From positions 434,001-498,000 of the forward strand of contig JABYQU010000016.1 in NCBI GenBank assembly GCA_022264855.1: DNA of 64,000 bases. The letters are read 5' to 3'. A program made the position numbers and the translations under genes. Every line of letters starts with the position of its first letter. Position 1 is the stretch's first letter. The notes under the pieces were generated by a model. The model was not told the DNA's origin. It searched no databases and saw only the letters and a list, made by a program, of their open reading frames with translations. This DNA comes from Lenzites betulinus. Its lineage: Eukaryota > Basidiomycota > Agaricomycetes > Polyporales > Polyporaceae. Below are positions 10,890 to 23,209 of the stretch, piece after piece.

Positions 10890-12979
10890 TCATATGTACG
10901 ACCGCAGCTTCATGATCCACCCCCACTGCTCGAGCGCGCGGTCCACCTCGTCCAGCAGGTCCTGCACGATCGGGTGGTGCCCCGGGTCGAAGTCCCACGC
11001 GGACAGCCGCGCACTGCGCTCCGACGCGCTCACGGGGAGACACGTCGACTCGCGCGCGCGCGGTTTCTGGCTCGGGGTGGGGCGCAGCGGCTGCGGCGCC
11101 GCGCTGGGCACGTAGGGCGCGGGGTGTCCGGGCTGCCAGATGGAGGACGTTGCCACTGAGAGGTGCACACCAGAGCCAGAGCCAAGACCAGAACTTGACC
11201 CAAGATCGAGAGAGATGCTACAGTCAGGATCCAGGTTCAAGTTACAACCAGAGCCAGCATCAGTGTTAGACCCAGGAGAAGAACCAAGTCCGAGTCCGAG
11301 TCCAGTGCCCAGCGAGTGGTGGCCCGCCACGCGAGACCGTGCGGGGCGCGGAGGCGTGCTAGTTGTCACGTCCGCGAAGTCGTCCAGCCGTGGGATCCGC
11401 GTCGCGCCCAGTATGCTGTCCTGCACCGAGAACCGCCCGAACCTGTCCACGTCGTTGAAGTGCGCCGAGCGGAACAGCTGCATCTCGTCCTCGTCGTCCT
11501 CGCCCGTCTCAGACCCGTGCGGGACGTGATCGTGGTGGAAGTAGTCGTCGGCGGATGACGCGCGGGAGGCCGAGGCGGACAGCGCGGAGTGCGAGCGGCC
11601 GCTGTGGCTCGCGGGGAACTTGACGTATGCGGACGCGGTGCGGCCCTGCCCGGCGCGCCCTTTGGTGCCGGGGCTCGATGCGAGAAACTTGACGGAGGAG
11701 TCCGAGTCCGAGTCGGGGAGGGCGATCTGGAAGCCGTACTCTGCATAGATGGCTTGTCGGCGTAGCGCAAACTTGCGACGGTCGCGTGCGGGAGCGGGTG
11801 GCTTAGTAGGAGACGCGGATGTGGATTTGATGGCAGGGATAGGGTGTGGAAGAGGGTTAGATACAAGTGTCGGTAGAGGTGCGAGGTCGATGCTATGTGC
11901 TACAGCGGTATCAGCGGTCAAGAGTATGTCGTCGTCAATGTAGTTGGACGTAGGACGGTACTCGGAAATTAGGGAGTCCAGGCTCGTTGAAGTAGTGTGT
12001 GATGTATCTGCTTGTTCACCAACGCCGTTGGTAGAGGTATCGGGGAGTATGATAGGAGATAGGGCGTCAGCCAAAGGTGATTCCACCACTGCCATGTCAA
12101 TCGCTACATGCGCTTCCATAGTTTGCGCAGAGAGCTTGTGATGATCAGCATATGAGGATAGGCTGTCGGGCTCCTCAGGTAGGGTGAAGACCGCTGTAGA
12201 TGGCCTCTCGTCAACCAGGGAAGCTTTCCGATACTGTGCATCGAACATTTCCTTCTCCACAAAGGAGCACGAAGCCCGTTCGCTGCCTCGGTCGTGCACC
12301 ATGGTGAGCGACGCAGACGCAGTCAGAATCGACAACGCGGACCCTGTGCTCGTTGGACGAGATGTGTTGGAGAACGCAGGCGACTGGATAGTATAAGGGG
12401 ACAGTTGCTCGTGTTCGTTAATGTAGGCTGAATCTGTCTGTGCGCATGGGGACTGTGGCGAGTACGGTGCCTGAGGCTATGCGTGGCCGTGTTTGTGATC
12501 ATGGCACGAAAATGAATGAGTGCATGAATGCTCACGTTGTCTGTCTCTGCGGGCGGCATGAGGGGGTCTCCGAGAGGGAAGAACAGATCTTTTCCGTCCC
12601 GCTCTGCGATATTGCCGTCATGCTCAAAGTTCCCAGGTGAAGTCGTTGGAGCATCTGTCGCCCAGGCATCCCTTAGCTGTGCACTCGGCCGCGAGGCTAT
12701 CCCAGGTCCACTCGGGGTCCGTCGGCGTCCAGTGGTAGGCACAAGATGGAAGCGATGAGGCTGGGGTGACTTGAGGATCTCCTTTGTCTGCATCGTCTTG
12801 GTGCGCACGCGTGAATATCCCGAGTCGGAGATATCGCCGGCAGCATGAGAGAGCGAGGAAACGGTGCAAATGCTGGCAGCAGGGGTGAGGAGGGACGCAG
12901 CACTGCGGCAGTCGGAGGAGTTCAAGAAGCCCAGGCCGGACGCGCAGGAGGGGAATGGGGACAGTTGTCCAGCAGCCAT
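10890..12979 (-). CDS. Unrecognised Ser/Pro-rich protein
   Basis: Exons 12979-12536 and 12383-10890 (152-bp intron) give 645 aa; the start is the ATG at 12979. No domain is recognised. The protein is largely disordered: Ser/Thr/Pro-rich N-terminal half, a more structured-looking patch around RRKFALRRQAIYAEYGFQIALPD, an acidic stretch (SETGEDDEDEMQLFRS) followed by FNDVDRFGRFSVQDSILGATRIPRLDD (given here only as the region near 11420), a Gly/Ser/Leu low-complexity run, and a well-conserved-looking C-terminus (DFDPGHHPIVQDLLDEVDRA). The hydrophilic composition and short linear patches would suit a scaffold or signalling protein, but this is inference. It converges tail to tail with the coilin-like gene, 134 bp apart. 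Confidence 0.7.
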
Positions 12980-13843
12980 GTCTCGCACCAGACTTGCCTA
13001 GCTATGTAGATGTCTCCGGGTAGTACTACGGCACTCTGAGACGAGCGTGGTGGTGGTGGAGAAAGAGCGAGCACAGGCGTCTCCAATTGCGCCTGGCGGC
13101 CGTCTTCAACATACACCGTGACCGTGGGCCGCGGGCGCCTACCAAGGGGGTCCTGGACCCACAATATATCCTCTCAGTCGTTCTCCTCACCATCACCCAC
13201 TCACTCACTCGCGACGTTCTCCATTCTCCCCCCAAAACGCCCAAGTGCAACCCAAGTGCTGGCCGACAGCGCTCACTTACAGCTTCCAATGCATGTCTCC
13301 TCCACTCGTTCGCTGTGCTCACTTGTGCCGTTGCGACAGCCGAGAGTGCGGCTACATGGGGTTCTGCGCAAACTTACATGGACCGTCGGTTGATGGCTCG
13401 CCGAGAGACGCCACAGTTCATGCCCCCGGACCAGTCTCTCGGAGAAGCGAAAGCCGGCGTGAGCTACCGCAAGCCCCATACACTACTTACTGAGGGCCAA
13501 GCCAGCCCGGCTTAAGAACCTTCGTCCCGGTGCACACACCACGTAATGAAGGATGCTTGTATCTTCCCGCGATCGAATCTCTCGCTCTACACATCCGCCT
13601 CATTGCAAAGCCTCGCCTTTACCGTGAAGTCAACACGGTGTTCACCTCGTGTTGATCACGGTGCGCTATCCGCATGGTACACGCGCTTTATGGGTGTATG
13701 TCATGTATGTCTGCTTTCCCCACCTCATCGCATGTCCTCCTCTTGACGGACCGTCAGCACTGCTAGGATGTTGTCTCCTTGAACAGCACTGGACAACGCG
13801 TCTGCCTAACAAAACAATCACTCGTTCTTCCACTCCCGCTGAA
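12980..13843. other. Intergenic between divergent genes, no gene seen
   Basis: This 864-bp stretch separates the unknown minus-strand gene from HET2 on the plus strand and should hold both promoters. A plus-strand open frame at 13087-13515 has no domain and overlaps others on both strands, so it is not called. Confidence 0.5.
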
Positions 13844-16116
13844 ATGGTCGCTCTCCGCCAAAGGATCCGGCACTTCTGGGAACGCTTCAACACTGCGTTT
13901 GGAGCTGTTTCGTCTGCCCTCGCGGATGAGACGCTCATCCAACTACCCTTCTTCCCTTATGACGATAGTCATCTTGCCGGATACACCCTCCCGCCTAGGC
14001 CCGATACTCTTTGTGAATCGTGCTGGGAAGGGCCGTTCGGGTTGAACGCGGTCTCGATGTTCGACGTCTCAAACGGGGGCCAGGAGACCAAGTCGTATTC
14101 TTACGTGACTTCATGGGACTACATCGTGACCCACGCTGATACAGGTTGCGCATGGTGTAGCTTCCTGAAAACAGAGGGTTTCGATTTCCCCCTGAGCGAA
14201 TCGAAAGGCCCAGTGGATATTGATATTGAACTGGAGCTCTGCTTCGACGACGGCGCCCCTCCTGGGGGTTTGCACATGCTATATATATATTTCGAAGGCA
14301 TGTATGGGGGATGCTATGGGTACACCCTGAATGATGGTGCGATAGAACGGGTTATGCTCGTTGGCCGGAAAGAGCTAATCAGTCTGCAGGTCATCCAGCG
14401 GCGCCGCACACAAGAAGCCACGCGCCCGTCCTTGACGTGGGGTCTGCTAGATCCTTTCAACTAGCTCGAAGCCTTATACATAGTTGCAAGAAGGACCATG
14501 ATCGCTGCAGAGATGTCGCGGTCTCCCCGGTAGAAATAACGCTACCGAAGCGGCTCATAGACTGCACCGACCCCGACCGCCCGCGTCTGGTGAAGTCTTC
14601 CAAAGGCCAACATAGCCAATACGTTACGCTCAGCTACGTGTGGGGCGGAGACCAGCCGCACAAGACGACCCGGTCGAATCTGTCTCAATACGAGTGTGGA
14701 CTGGACCTCGCCCTTCTCCCGCAAACAATCCGTGATGCGATCCGGGTGACGCATGAGTTCGGCTTCAAGTTGCTTTGGGTCGACAGCCTGTGCATTATCC
14801 AGGACGCAGACGATGATAAGCAGCTCGAGATCGGACGAATGCACCACATCTACCGCTACGCTTCACTCACCATCGTCGCCGCGAGCGCCCACAGCGTCAT
14901 GGAAGGCTTTCTCCACAATTGCAAGCCGTGCGCGAAGCGCGCTTGTCTACCAATACTCTCCCCCCCGACCCGCGACACGATGCCGCTTCAGCTACGTACC
15001 CTCACCCTGTATTCCAAATATGCATTTCCCACTGGCATCGAGTACAGCCGTGAGCCGATCAGCAAGCGGGCGTGGTGCCTCCAAGAGTACCTCATGTCCC
15101 CTCGCTCTCTCCTCTTCACCTCCTATGCACTCCAGTTCAGATGCCAGACAGCCACACGCAGCATCGGTACCTCCGTCTATGACTGGACTTCGGAGCCCAG
15201 ACTGCCCGACGCACTCTTCCTGAAAACACCTTCTCCCCCAAAGGATGGCACCGCCGACTGGAACGACTTGCTCTATACGTGGAAACTGATTATAAACGAC
15301 TACACTCGCCGTTCTGTCACCATTCTGTCTGACAAGTTGGTTGCGTGTGCTGCCATCGCCGAGGCCTTCCACCGTGTCCTTGACACAGACTATCTGGCCG
15401 GGCTCTGGTCTCACTCGCTTCTCACCGATCTCCTCTGGATCACCAGTACTATGGTAGGGAGCCGACACCATGAAAGTCTACGTGCTCCGTCATGGTCGTG
15501 GGCGTCCGTGGACGGTTGGGTTGACACGCGGGCCGTTTATAGCCATTGCAGTAGTATCCAAATAAGCGTTGTTGCGCAGGTTGTTCGGTGCAAAGTCTCC
15601 CTTAAAGATCCTGCGCAGCCTTTTGGCGAGGTGACCGGCGGGTCCCTGATATTGCGTGGCCACGTACTAGCCTTGCTATTCCAGCGTACCAAGACCGGGC
15701 TCAAGACCATGGTCGGCCTTACCGGGATACAGCTCAGTCGATCCGGCGGTAGGGGGTTGCGCAAAATGGACTGGCTTGAAGAGCAAGCTGCGACAAACGT
15801 CCGGTGGTACGACATGACATGGATGTCATGGTACGATGACAAGGACGAGGCCGACGGTACCTACGCCAACACAGGGGTCCGTGTTTCGTGCTGGGCTATT
15901 CCTCTATACGTTGATACCACGTTGCACATGCTGATGGGTCTCATTGTCGCTTGCGCTCATCCAGACAGTCGCTCCGACATAGCGGGCTCCAAAACACTCT
16001 ATCGCAGAATCGGTTGCTTCAAAAACTTGCAATGGGGGGGCTCTGCCAAGAAGAGGCGGCTGATGACTTTATTTCTGAAGAACAAAGTGGCTTTGCAGGA
16101 TATTGAGATTATCTGA
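13844..16116 (+). CDS. HET-domain protein, paralogue 2
   Basis: Exons 13844-14336 and 14390-16116 with a 53-bp intron (CTGCAG acceptor) give 739 aa. The start ATG (MVALRQRIRHFWERF) was chosen by alignment with the start of paralogues 1 and 4; upstream in-frame sequence is low quality. The N-terminal module has DTLCESCWEGPFG and GCAWCSFL, i.e. two CxxC pairs at the same spacing as the paralogues. The HET domain shows TLSYVWGGDQPHKTT, LLWVDSLCIIQDADDDK, IGRMHHIYRYASLTIVAA and RAWCLQEYLMSPRSLLF. The C-terminal part contains the RAPSWSWASVDG block common to basidiomycete HET proteins and ends VALQDIEII, like paralogues 3 and 4. The intron position and phase are the same in all four copies, so they come from one spliced ancestor. 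Role in allorecognition is inferred from the family. Confidence 0.93.
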
Positions 16117-16962
16117 GGCCTGCAAGGTACGTGCAGCCGTCGATGTCACTATTTCCCTTGTAATGCAATGAATAACTAAGCTCACCTGAAGATCATATAG
16201 ACAGCTCCACTTCGCCGCGAAATTGCAGGGCTCATCACCTGAGTCTATCTCGATGATTCCGTACGTAGAGCATCACGCACCCTAATCGTGATACATCTGA
16301 TCGTTGAACCCCCTCCTACGTAGGTTGGCATTGATATGACCACAAAGCTGTCACTCGAGTCTGACTGCATATGTATCACGGCGAGTTACTACTACTATGT
16401 GTTTGCTCACTAATACTTATCTGATCTATCGTCGTCTGCCTACTACTAGAAGAGCCGTCGATGATGTGCTTGAGCTTCGTCAAGTGTTGTATATGTCCAT
16501 TTTCAAGCGCGTAGCCATGATACACGGTGTCATATCCCCTGCATTGAACTATGGTAGGTGTCGCAGCACTGGCAGCAGTACAGTACTGATATTGGTAACC
16601 GTCCTCGTTCTCATAGTACCGATCAATGAAGCATGCTTCTCTTCCCTCTGCAGTGAGTTGCAATGATCTGCCGCGCAAGTTATAGCCGGTGTATCACAGA
16701 AGCGTCGGCGTCCCGAGAATGCTGTCATATCACCGGCAAGTTGGCGATGTATAAAGGTTTGTACTGGTGTAGTAAGCCCGAGCCCTACCTGGCCACTTCC
16801 GCTACGTCCCCTGCCTCAGGCTTTCTCTGCAGACGATACCCAACGCGGCTGGGACCTTATCCCATCCGACGTATCACCCCCCGCGAACCAAAACGAACGG
16901 TGACCTGACGCTGCTAAGGATCAGTCAGACTCTCCGAACAGCGCCGACTCCAAGCTAGACCG
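16117..16962. other. Intergenic, no gene seen
   Basis: This separates HET2 from the 5' fragment of HET3. It is AT-richer than its surroundings. A 100-codon minus-strand frame (16678-16376) has no recognisable motif. The HET-like frame resumes near 16963. Confidence 0.45.
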
Positions 16963-17095
16963 TTGTGGTTTATGCTGGCGGATCAGACGCTCACTCAACT
17001 ACCCTTCTTCCCCTACGGCGACTGCCGCCTCGCTGGATATACCCTTCCGCCCAAACCTGACTCTCTTTGCACATCGTGTTGGGAGGGGCCATTTG

Positions 17096-18729
17096 CATCA
17101 GGAAACACCTTATTTGGCTGTTGCACCCAGCGAAACTCCATTGTCCACCGTAGTACCCGTAGCACTCTGTAGGATGCCGAGTTAATAGTGTAATATGTTG
17201 TATCCTATAGAGTATCCCAGCGGTTTATTGTGCATTAAATCCTACCATGTCCCGGTGAATGGAGATAATGCATCCTTTCGACCTTGTTGTACTGCCAGTG
17301 TATCATAATATTATGGGATATATCAAACAGCGTCCTTGTGCTGCCCCAACACCGTGTAGGTAAGTCTGACCGGAATTTGTCGACAAGCGCTTATTGGGAA
17401 GTTTGGGCGCTTCGTACTTCAAACTTGCACTTCGCTGGACTTTTCGGCGCTTAGCACTCTCTCTTCTGCCACGTCACTCCTCTGCCAACTCTTTCTGCCG
17501 CAGCTAGCTCTCTTCCATCTCTCTCTTTATGGCCCTCTTCATCTCTCTCCCCATGACCCTCCAGGTCGCCAACGATCACAGCAAACACCTAGGGTCAGGT
17601 GGAGCTGCCAGTGCTGGCAGTATGCGCTATCGTCCCAGCTGTATTTCCCCCCCTCGCGCCGGCGGCCGATGACGGTCCACTTCATGCCAACGGCCCACGC
17701 GAGCGTGAGGACCGCCTGCACCCCAAAGGTGAGCACGAACCAGCACTCGATGAGCCCGAAGAGGACGAAGATCTGGCGGGGGCCGTCCCGGAAGAGGTGC
17801 AGGTGTGGGAGGTGCATGCGCAGTTGGTCCAGGATCTGCGTGCCGACAATGGCGCCGTTTGACCAGTAGCCCGCGGTGAGCACCACAACGGCGACATTGG
17901 TGAGCACAAGCAGCGTGTATAGGAACATGAAGAAGGACGTGCGGCGCTCGTGGATCGCGCTCCCAAACGGCGTCGTCGTCGGCGTGCCGTCGTCTGTGTC
18001 TGTGTCCGCCCCGCGGTTCTTGAAGCACACGGCCTCGCCCGCCTCGTTCCCCCAGCACGCCCGAGCCCATCAATGTGTGCTTGCCTACGGTCGTCTCCGG
18101 GAGGAGCACGACGCGGTCCGCGACCATCGCCCTGGCGCCCAGCACGATCTGCCCGCTGCCGCCGCCGTCCGTCTTGAACAGCTCCGAGTGCAACCCGAAC
18201 ACGATGTTGTCGCTGACCTCGAGCAGCTCCGGATCGGGACAGTGCACGCCGGAGTGGGGCCAGTACATACGACGGCTGACCTTCACGCCCATGCAACCAG
18301 ATGACCTTGTAGTGCGAGCTGACGATGTTGTACGCGCGCTTGAGCGCGTCCCGGCTGAGGAGGCACCCATTGATGTACTGGAGGAGCGCGAGCTGCGACG
18401 CGTCCATGGCGGCGCCTGCGCGGTTGAGGTCCATTGCTAGTATTGTCCTGTCTCCCGGTTCGAACGTTCAAGTCTACTACTGTTTGTAATAGTTACTTGT
18501 ATGTGTATGTCTACTGTATAATGATATCTATGTTTTGGGATATGAATTCCGCTGGTGTGTGCATATAAAGCAAATTTTGACAGTAAAAGGTCTGTCTATG
18601 GGTGTTTATGTGGTACTATATGGTGCTACAGACCTGCCACCAGAGCTCTGTGGAGGGGGGGTGGCAATGGGGCTATAAGTTCTATATAGCGGCTGTAGCA
18701 CAATATTGCAACTATAAGTTTTCCTGATG
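17096..18729. mobile_element. TIR-bounded insertion carrying a gene fragment
   Basis: The insert is bounded by a perfect 10-bp inverted repeat: CATCAGGAAA at 17096-17105 and its complement at 18720-18729. Similarity continues loosely inward on both sides (CTTAT). CTATAAGTT occurs twice near the right end (18673-18681, 18712-18720), as in subterminal repeats of cut-and-paste transposons. The flanking HET sequence overlaps by TG on both sides, fitting a short target duplication. No transposase is present; the cargo is a broken piece of another gene on the minus strand. It therefore looks like a non-autonomous Pack-type DNA transposon; superfamily unknown. Confidence 0.7.
17539..18434 (-). pseudogene. 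Fragment of an LpxA-like/NRPS-like membrane protein
   Basis: Minus-strand reading gives three overlapping frames with recognisable pieces. First, an N-terminal stretch MDASQLALLQYINGCLLSRD. Second, MGVKVSRRMYWPHSGVHCPD, PELLEVSDNIVFG, VLGARAMVADRVVLLPETT and VGKHTLMGSGVLG, which have the repeating pattern of left-handed beta-helix (hexapeptide, LpxA-like) proteins. Third, a piece with membrane segments (FFMFLYTLLVLTNVAVVVL; IFVLFGLIECWFVLTFGV) ending GGKYSWDDSAYCQHWQLHL. The order resembles the C-terminal end of fungal NRPS-like adenylating proteins with an LpxA-like tail. The frames do not join cleanly and the adenylation part is missing, so it is a captured, broken fragment. It lies wholly inside the insertion that splits HET3. 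Confidence 0.55.
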
Positions 18730-20769
18730 TGGGGCGGGTGCGCCATGGCTGTTCGATGTCGCAGATGGGGGCCAGCTCCCCCCCGGATCTGCGTCGAAGT
18801 CATATTCATATTGGACCTCGGAGGGTGACATCAAGTGCCGTGCTGAGATGGGTTGCGCTTGGTGTCGCGTGGTGGAATCAGAGGTCTCCTCACGATACGA
18901 CCATTCAGAAGCAGGACTAGTGAATATTGACGTTGAGGTGGGACCCCACTTCGACAACGGTGCTCCTCCTACCGGTATGCACATGATCACTCTACGTCTA
19001 TACGGCCGGCGATGGGGCCGGCGGTATGCCTATACACTGGATGAAGGTGGGTGCAGATGTATGCGACTTTTCAAAGAGCTAATGAACTACCAGATCACCC
19101 TTCAGCACCGTATACAAAAGTGCATGCGCCGATCATCGATGTAGGGTCTACAGAATCGCTTGCGCTCGCTCGCTGCATTCTCCGGAGCTGTGAAAACGAG
19201 CACGAGCGCTGCAGGAACATCATCATCTCCCGGGAGGAAGCCGTTCTCCCTACGCGCCTCATAGACTGCACCGACCCCAACCACCCGCGTCTGGTGAAGT
19301 CTTCCAAAGGCCAACATAGCCAATACGTTACTCTCAGCTATGTGTGGGGCGGAGACCAGCCGCACAAGACGACCCGGTCGAATCTGTCTCAATACGAGCG
19401 TGGACTGGATCTTGCCCTTCTCCCGCAAACGATCCGTGATGCGATCCGGGTGACGCACGAGTTCGGCTTCAAGTTGCTCTGGGTCGACAGCTTGTGCATT
19501 GTCCAGGACTCGGAGGACGAAAAGCAGTTCGAGATCGGACGGATGCAACACATCTATCGCTACGCTTCACTCACCGTCGTCGCTGCAAGCGCGCAGAGCG
19601 CCGCGGACGGTTTCCTCTACGATCGTCAGCCATTGTCGCTTCGCAGCGGCATCTCTCTTCCAATTCTTTCCCCACAGACCCAGAGAACGGCGGAGCCTCA
19701 GATACACACCCTCACTCTCTTTTCCGAGTATGGACTGCCCTCTGGCGTCGAGTACAGGCGTGAGCCGATCAGTAAACGCGCATGGTGTCTCCAAGAGCAC
19801 CTCATGTCCCCTCGCTCTCTCCTCTTCACCTCAAAGACGCTCCAGTTCAGATGCCAAACGGCCACACACAGCATCGGTACCTCATTTTACAACTGGACGT
19901 CAGAGGACAGGCTGCCCGACGCACTCTTCCTCCAAACACCGTTCTCCTCAAAGCACGACACCGGTGACTGGCACACCATACACAATGTGTGGAACAACAT
20001 CGTGCTAGAGTACACTCGCCGCTCCATGACAGACCCGTCCGACAAGCTGGTCGCATGTGCCGCCATCGCCGAGGCCTTCCACCGCGTCCTCGACTCGGAC
20101 TATCTGGCCGGTCTGTGGCGTCACTCGCTTCTCACGGATCTCGTATGGTACGTTCGTGGAACACAACCCCGTCCCGCCGCATACCGTGCGCCGTCATGGT
20201 CGTGGGCGGCTGTAGACGATGAGCTCGAGATGATAAACTTCTCCCATGAAACCGCGTTTGCAGAGGTGGTTCGATGCGACGTGTCGCTCAAAGAGGATTC
20301 AATCCCTTTCGGCGAAGTCACCGGCGGCTCTCTCGTCCTGCGCGCCCAACTGCTGCGCCTCCGACTCACTGAGAGAGATGCAAGCGAGCTGCAGTTCGAT
20401 CCGGGAGAGCAGTCCTTGCGAAACCACCGGGTGGATGATGAAGACGACGCTGCGACATATTCCATTCGGGGGCAAGACGTGAGCTGGATGGCATGGTACG
20501 ACTTCGCGATTGACAGCGGCGACGATTCCGACGAGCCATCCTGGGCGATCCCGCTGGGGTGTACCTACACACACATGCTGGATGGTCTCATCGTCGCTCG
20601 AGCCCAGCCAGCTGCCAGCGGCCCCAACTCGGCGGACAGCAAGACACTCTATCGCAGGATTGGGTGCTTCAAATCCTTACGGTGCAAGGACACTACCGAG
20701 CACGAACGGCTACTGGTTCGACCTTACAAAAACAAAGAGGTGCCGTTGCAGGAGATCGAGATCATTTGA

Positions 20770-22310
20770 GCCGTGTATGGTACGCGTCACGGCCGATGTG
20801 CCATTGCAGTTGAGTGAATGCTCAATACCTCGAGATTACGCTCAGTTTCAAGCCACTCGCGGGTGGAAGTGCATTAACACATCGTGCTCTGATCATCCCG
20901 TACGTGGCACGATGCTTTGCAGATTTACTTATCCATTTTTCATTCTCACAGATGTATTTGGATACGGTCACATTTTGCTCGTGTCAGACCGCTCGGGGAT
21001 GATATTGGGATAGATACAGTGACAGAAACATCGGCTACCTGTGAGTCGGCCCCTCTGCGTATGGGTATTTGGCATGCACCTAATCACGAGTGACACTGTA
21101 GCATATTCCCCGTAAAAGATGTGCATTGGACAGCACCGTCACAATAGCAGCCTTGCACCTCCACATCCCGTCGTTCGAGCTGCTCCCATCACGAACGCCA
21201 GTAGCGGTCGGCATCGAGTGCTAGGTGGAAGCCGGCGTTCTCGTGTGCAGCTCACAGCGAGATCAGTCACCAGCTCACGCGGGGGACAGTGGCGGCCGCG
21301 GCTCGCCCCTGTACGTTGCTGCTTGCATAGCGAAGGTCGAGTCGCACGTCATGAGTGCTGCGCTGTGTGCATTGCCAGAGTGGGCACATAGATGATATGC
21401 TAAGTATTCGATGGCAGGGGGTTCCCTTATAATTTCGTCAACGGATCTGATCGATAGGTGTCAGCGAACAGGAGAAGGGCACCCAGCGTGAACATTGAAC
21501 TTGCGTCGCTATGTAGTTGGTACAATGCATGGGATATATGACCCAGTAATGCTGCTCGCTCATTCTTTCCCTGTGCACGAGGTGGTAAGCTTTGTACATC
21601 CACAGAGATATCGGGTCCTCCGCACACCCACCGAAACTGGTGGCACACTCAGCCGGATGCCGTTCCCTCTGCACCTGCCCTGAGAGACGTGAGAAGCTCT
21701 TGCATCCGTTTGCGAAGCTTCGTCAGCATTTCCTCTTCGTCTGCAGATGGCGGCGGCTGTGCTTCGTTAATGGATGTGGGTACAGCCATGCAGGTAGATA
21801 CGCATACAATCTGGTCGAGGAGGTACTGCGAGAAGGTGCACGATGTGAGCGGCGGGTCGGGGTTGTGTGCTGGTATTCACTGACCTCGGCTTCATCTATG
21901 GTCTGAGCGGAAAGCGTGCTCAGTTTGCAGGTCAGCGCGGATGGGGTCGTTACCTACAAGAATGATCGGGCCTCTATGGACACATGTAGAATGAATGAAC
22001 ACTTGCAATTAGACGGTAGCCAGTTCATGTTCACCTATTCATTGTCACCGTTCGCAGGATGCTACTACACGCGTATTAACTACCGCCTGTGGGTGGGTTT
22101 ACAGGCGTACTCACCAACGCTCGAGGTGGATGAGGACGGAGAAGGAGATCGCGCGCAATGTTCAGTGTAGAGATTAGATCTGGCCACGTGGGTTCAATAT
22201 GAGGTAAGCGCCAGCGAGAGGGGACCGCCCGGCGCCAGGCACAGACTGAGACTCGCCACCGACAGCCGCACTAGCCGTGATTGAGAAACAAGACGGCGCG
22301 TTCCCAGACG
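20770..22310. other. 1.5-kb intergenic stretch, no gene seen
   Basis: Between HET3 and MED10. Open frames are short, many lack ATG, and none has a recognised motif. No tRNA boxes, long repeats or HET fragments were seen by eye. Confidence 0.45.
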
Positions 22311-23209
22311 ATGGCACGCAACCTCAGCCTGCACACCATGTCCTCGCCGCCCTCGCAGACGGCCCACGCCGCCCCGGACAGCCCGCGCGAGTCCGAGTCG
22401 CCCCCGCCACCCGGCCTGCAGGGCGACCTCGAGATGGAGCTCATGGGCCTCGCGAACGCGCTCTACAACCTCGGCACGACCGTCGTCGGCGACCTCACGA
22501 AGGAGAAGGACAAGCCGGGCGGCGCGGGCAAGCAGGTCGGGGCCAGAGTGTGAGTGCGCGCGTTCGTCGTCTCTGTCGCCGGGGGTGCGCGCCGGATATT
22601 CTGCCTGTGCTGTATGCAAGTGGCTGACCCACGGAGCGGGCGAACGTCCGCCGCTGGGCGAGGGGACTCATGTGTAACTGCGCCTCGCTCACTCGTGCGA
22701 GGTGATCGCCCTGGGACTGCATCGCCCGCCGTGTGCTGTCGCAGTGTGTGCTGCTGCAGTGGGAGCTCGTCCGCTGACCGCCGCTCGCTTGGCTTTGACA
22801 CACAGAAACGATGTGATCCATCACCTGGCGACGCTGGACGACATGTCGCAGACGATGGACACGATGGTTCCCATGCAGGTTCTCATGGACATCGACAACT
22901 CCCGCAACCCGATGCTGCTCTCGAAGGAGCGCCTGGAGCGGGCGGCGACGGAGAACCAGTTCATGAACGGGAAGATACATGCGATTGACGTGCGTACGCC
23001 GCCTGCTTGTGCTTGCTGCGGCAGGGCTGGAGACGCTAAGCGGGCTATTTGTGCAGTCGTACAAGAAATATCTGGACGAGGCGTTGATCCAGAACTTCCC
23101 AGAGCTGGAGGAGTATCTGAGGGACGACACGACCGTGGACCTCGCCCAGCCGATTAAATTCGAAGAGGATGCTGCGGGGCCCAGTGTAGCCCTGACGAAC
23201 GGAGTGTAG
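22311..23209 (+). CDS. MED10: Mediator complex subunit 10
   Basis: Exons 22311-22549, 22806-22989 and 23057-23209 give 191 aa. MED10 (Nut2 in yeast) is in the middle module of Mediator, which links transcription factors to RNA polymerase II in the nucleus. The family pattern is clear: LANALYNLGTTVVG, then VIHHLATLDDMSQTMDTMV, the strongly conserved VLMDIDNSRNPMLLSKERLERA followed by ATENQFMNGKI, and SYKKYLDEALIQNFPELEEYL. The N-terminal ~45 residues are a Ser/Pro-rich extension; ATG 22338 is an alternative start. The first intron (256 bp) is unusually long for this window. Confidence 0.93.

Larger units (their letters stand above)
16963..20769 (+). pseudogene. HET-domain paralogue 3, split by an insertion
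   Basis: The 5' piece (16963-17095; first ATG 16972) encodes LADQTLTQLPFFPYGDC and a CTSC pair, matching the start of paralogue 2, and stops at CWEGPF. Homology resumes at 18730 with PWLFDVADGG, then GCAWC, the conserved intron (19047-19093) and the whole HET domain (TLSYVWGGDQ; LLWVDSLCIVQDSEDEK; RAWCLQEHLMSPRSLLF) to VPLQEIEII at 20769. The 1634-bp insert 17096-18729 lies exactly between. Removing it and one copy of the flanking TG leaves the frame open. The 3' piece alone could still give a 624-aa protein from ATG 18848, keeping the HET domain but only one CxxC pair. So it is either dead or a truncated HET gene with a new promoter. Confidence 0.85.

Noticed and set aside
13087..13515. 142-codon plus-strand ORF
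   Set aside because: Non-ATG-type start options, no domain, overlapping frames on the same strand.
16376..16678. 100-codon minus-strand ORF with Tyr-rich sequence
   Set aside because: No homology recognised, no splice neighbours, and AT-rich intergenic setting.
18456..18464. GGTTCGAAC as a tRNA B box
   Set aside because: No A box at the right distance upstream and no cloverleaf pairing.
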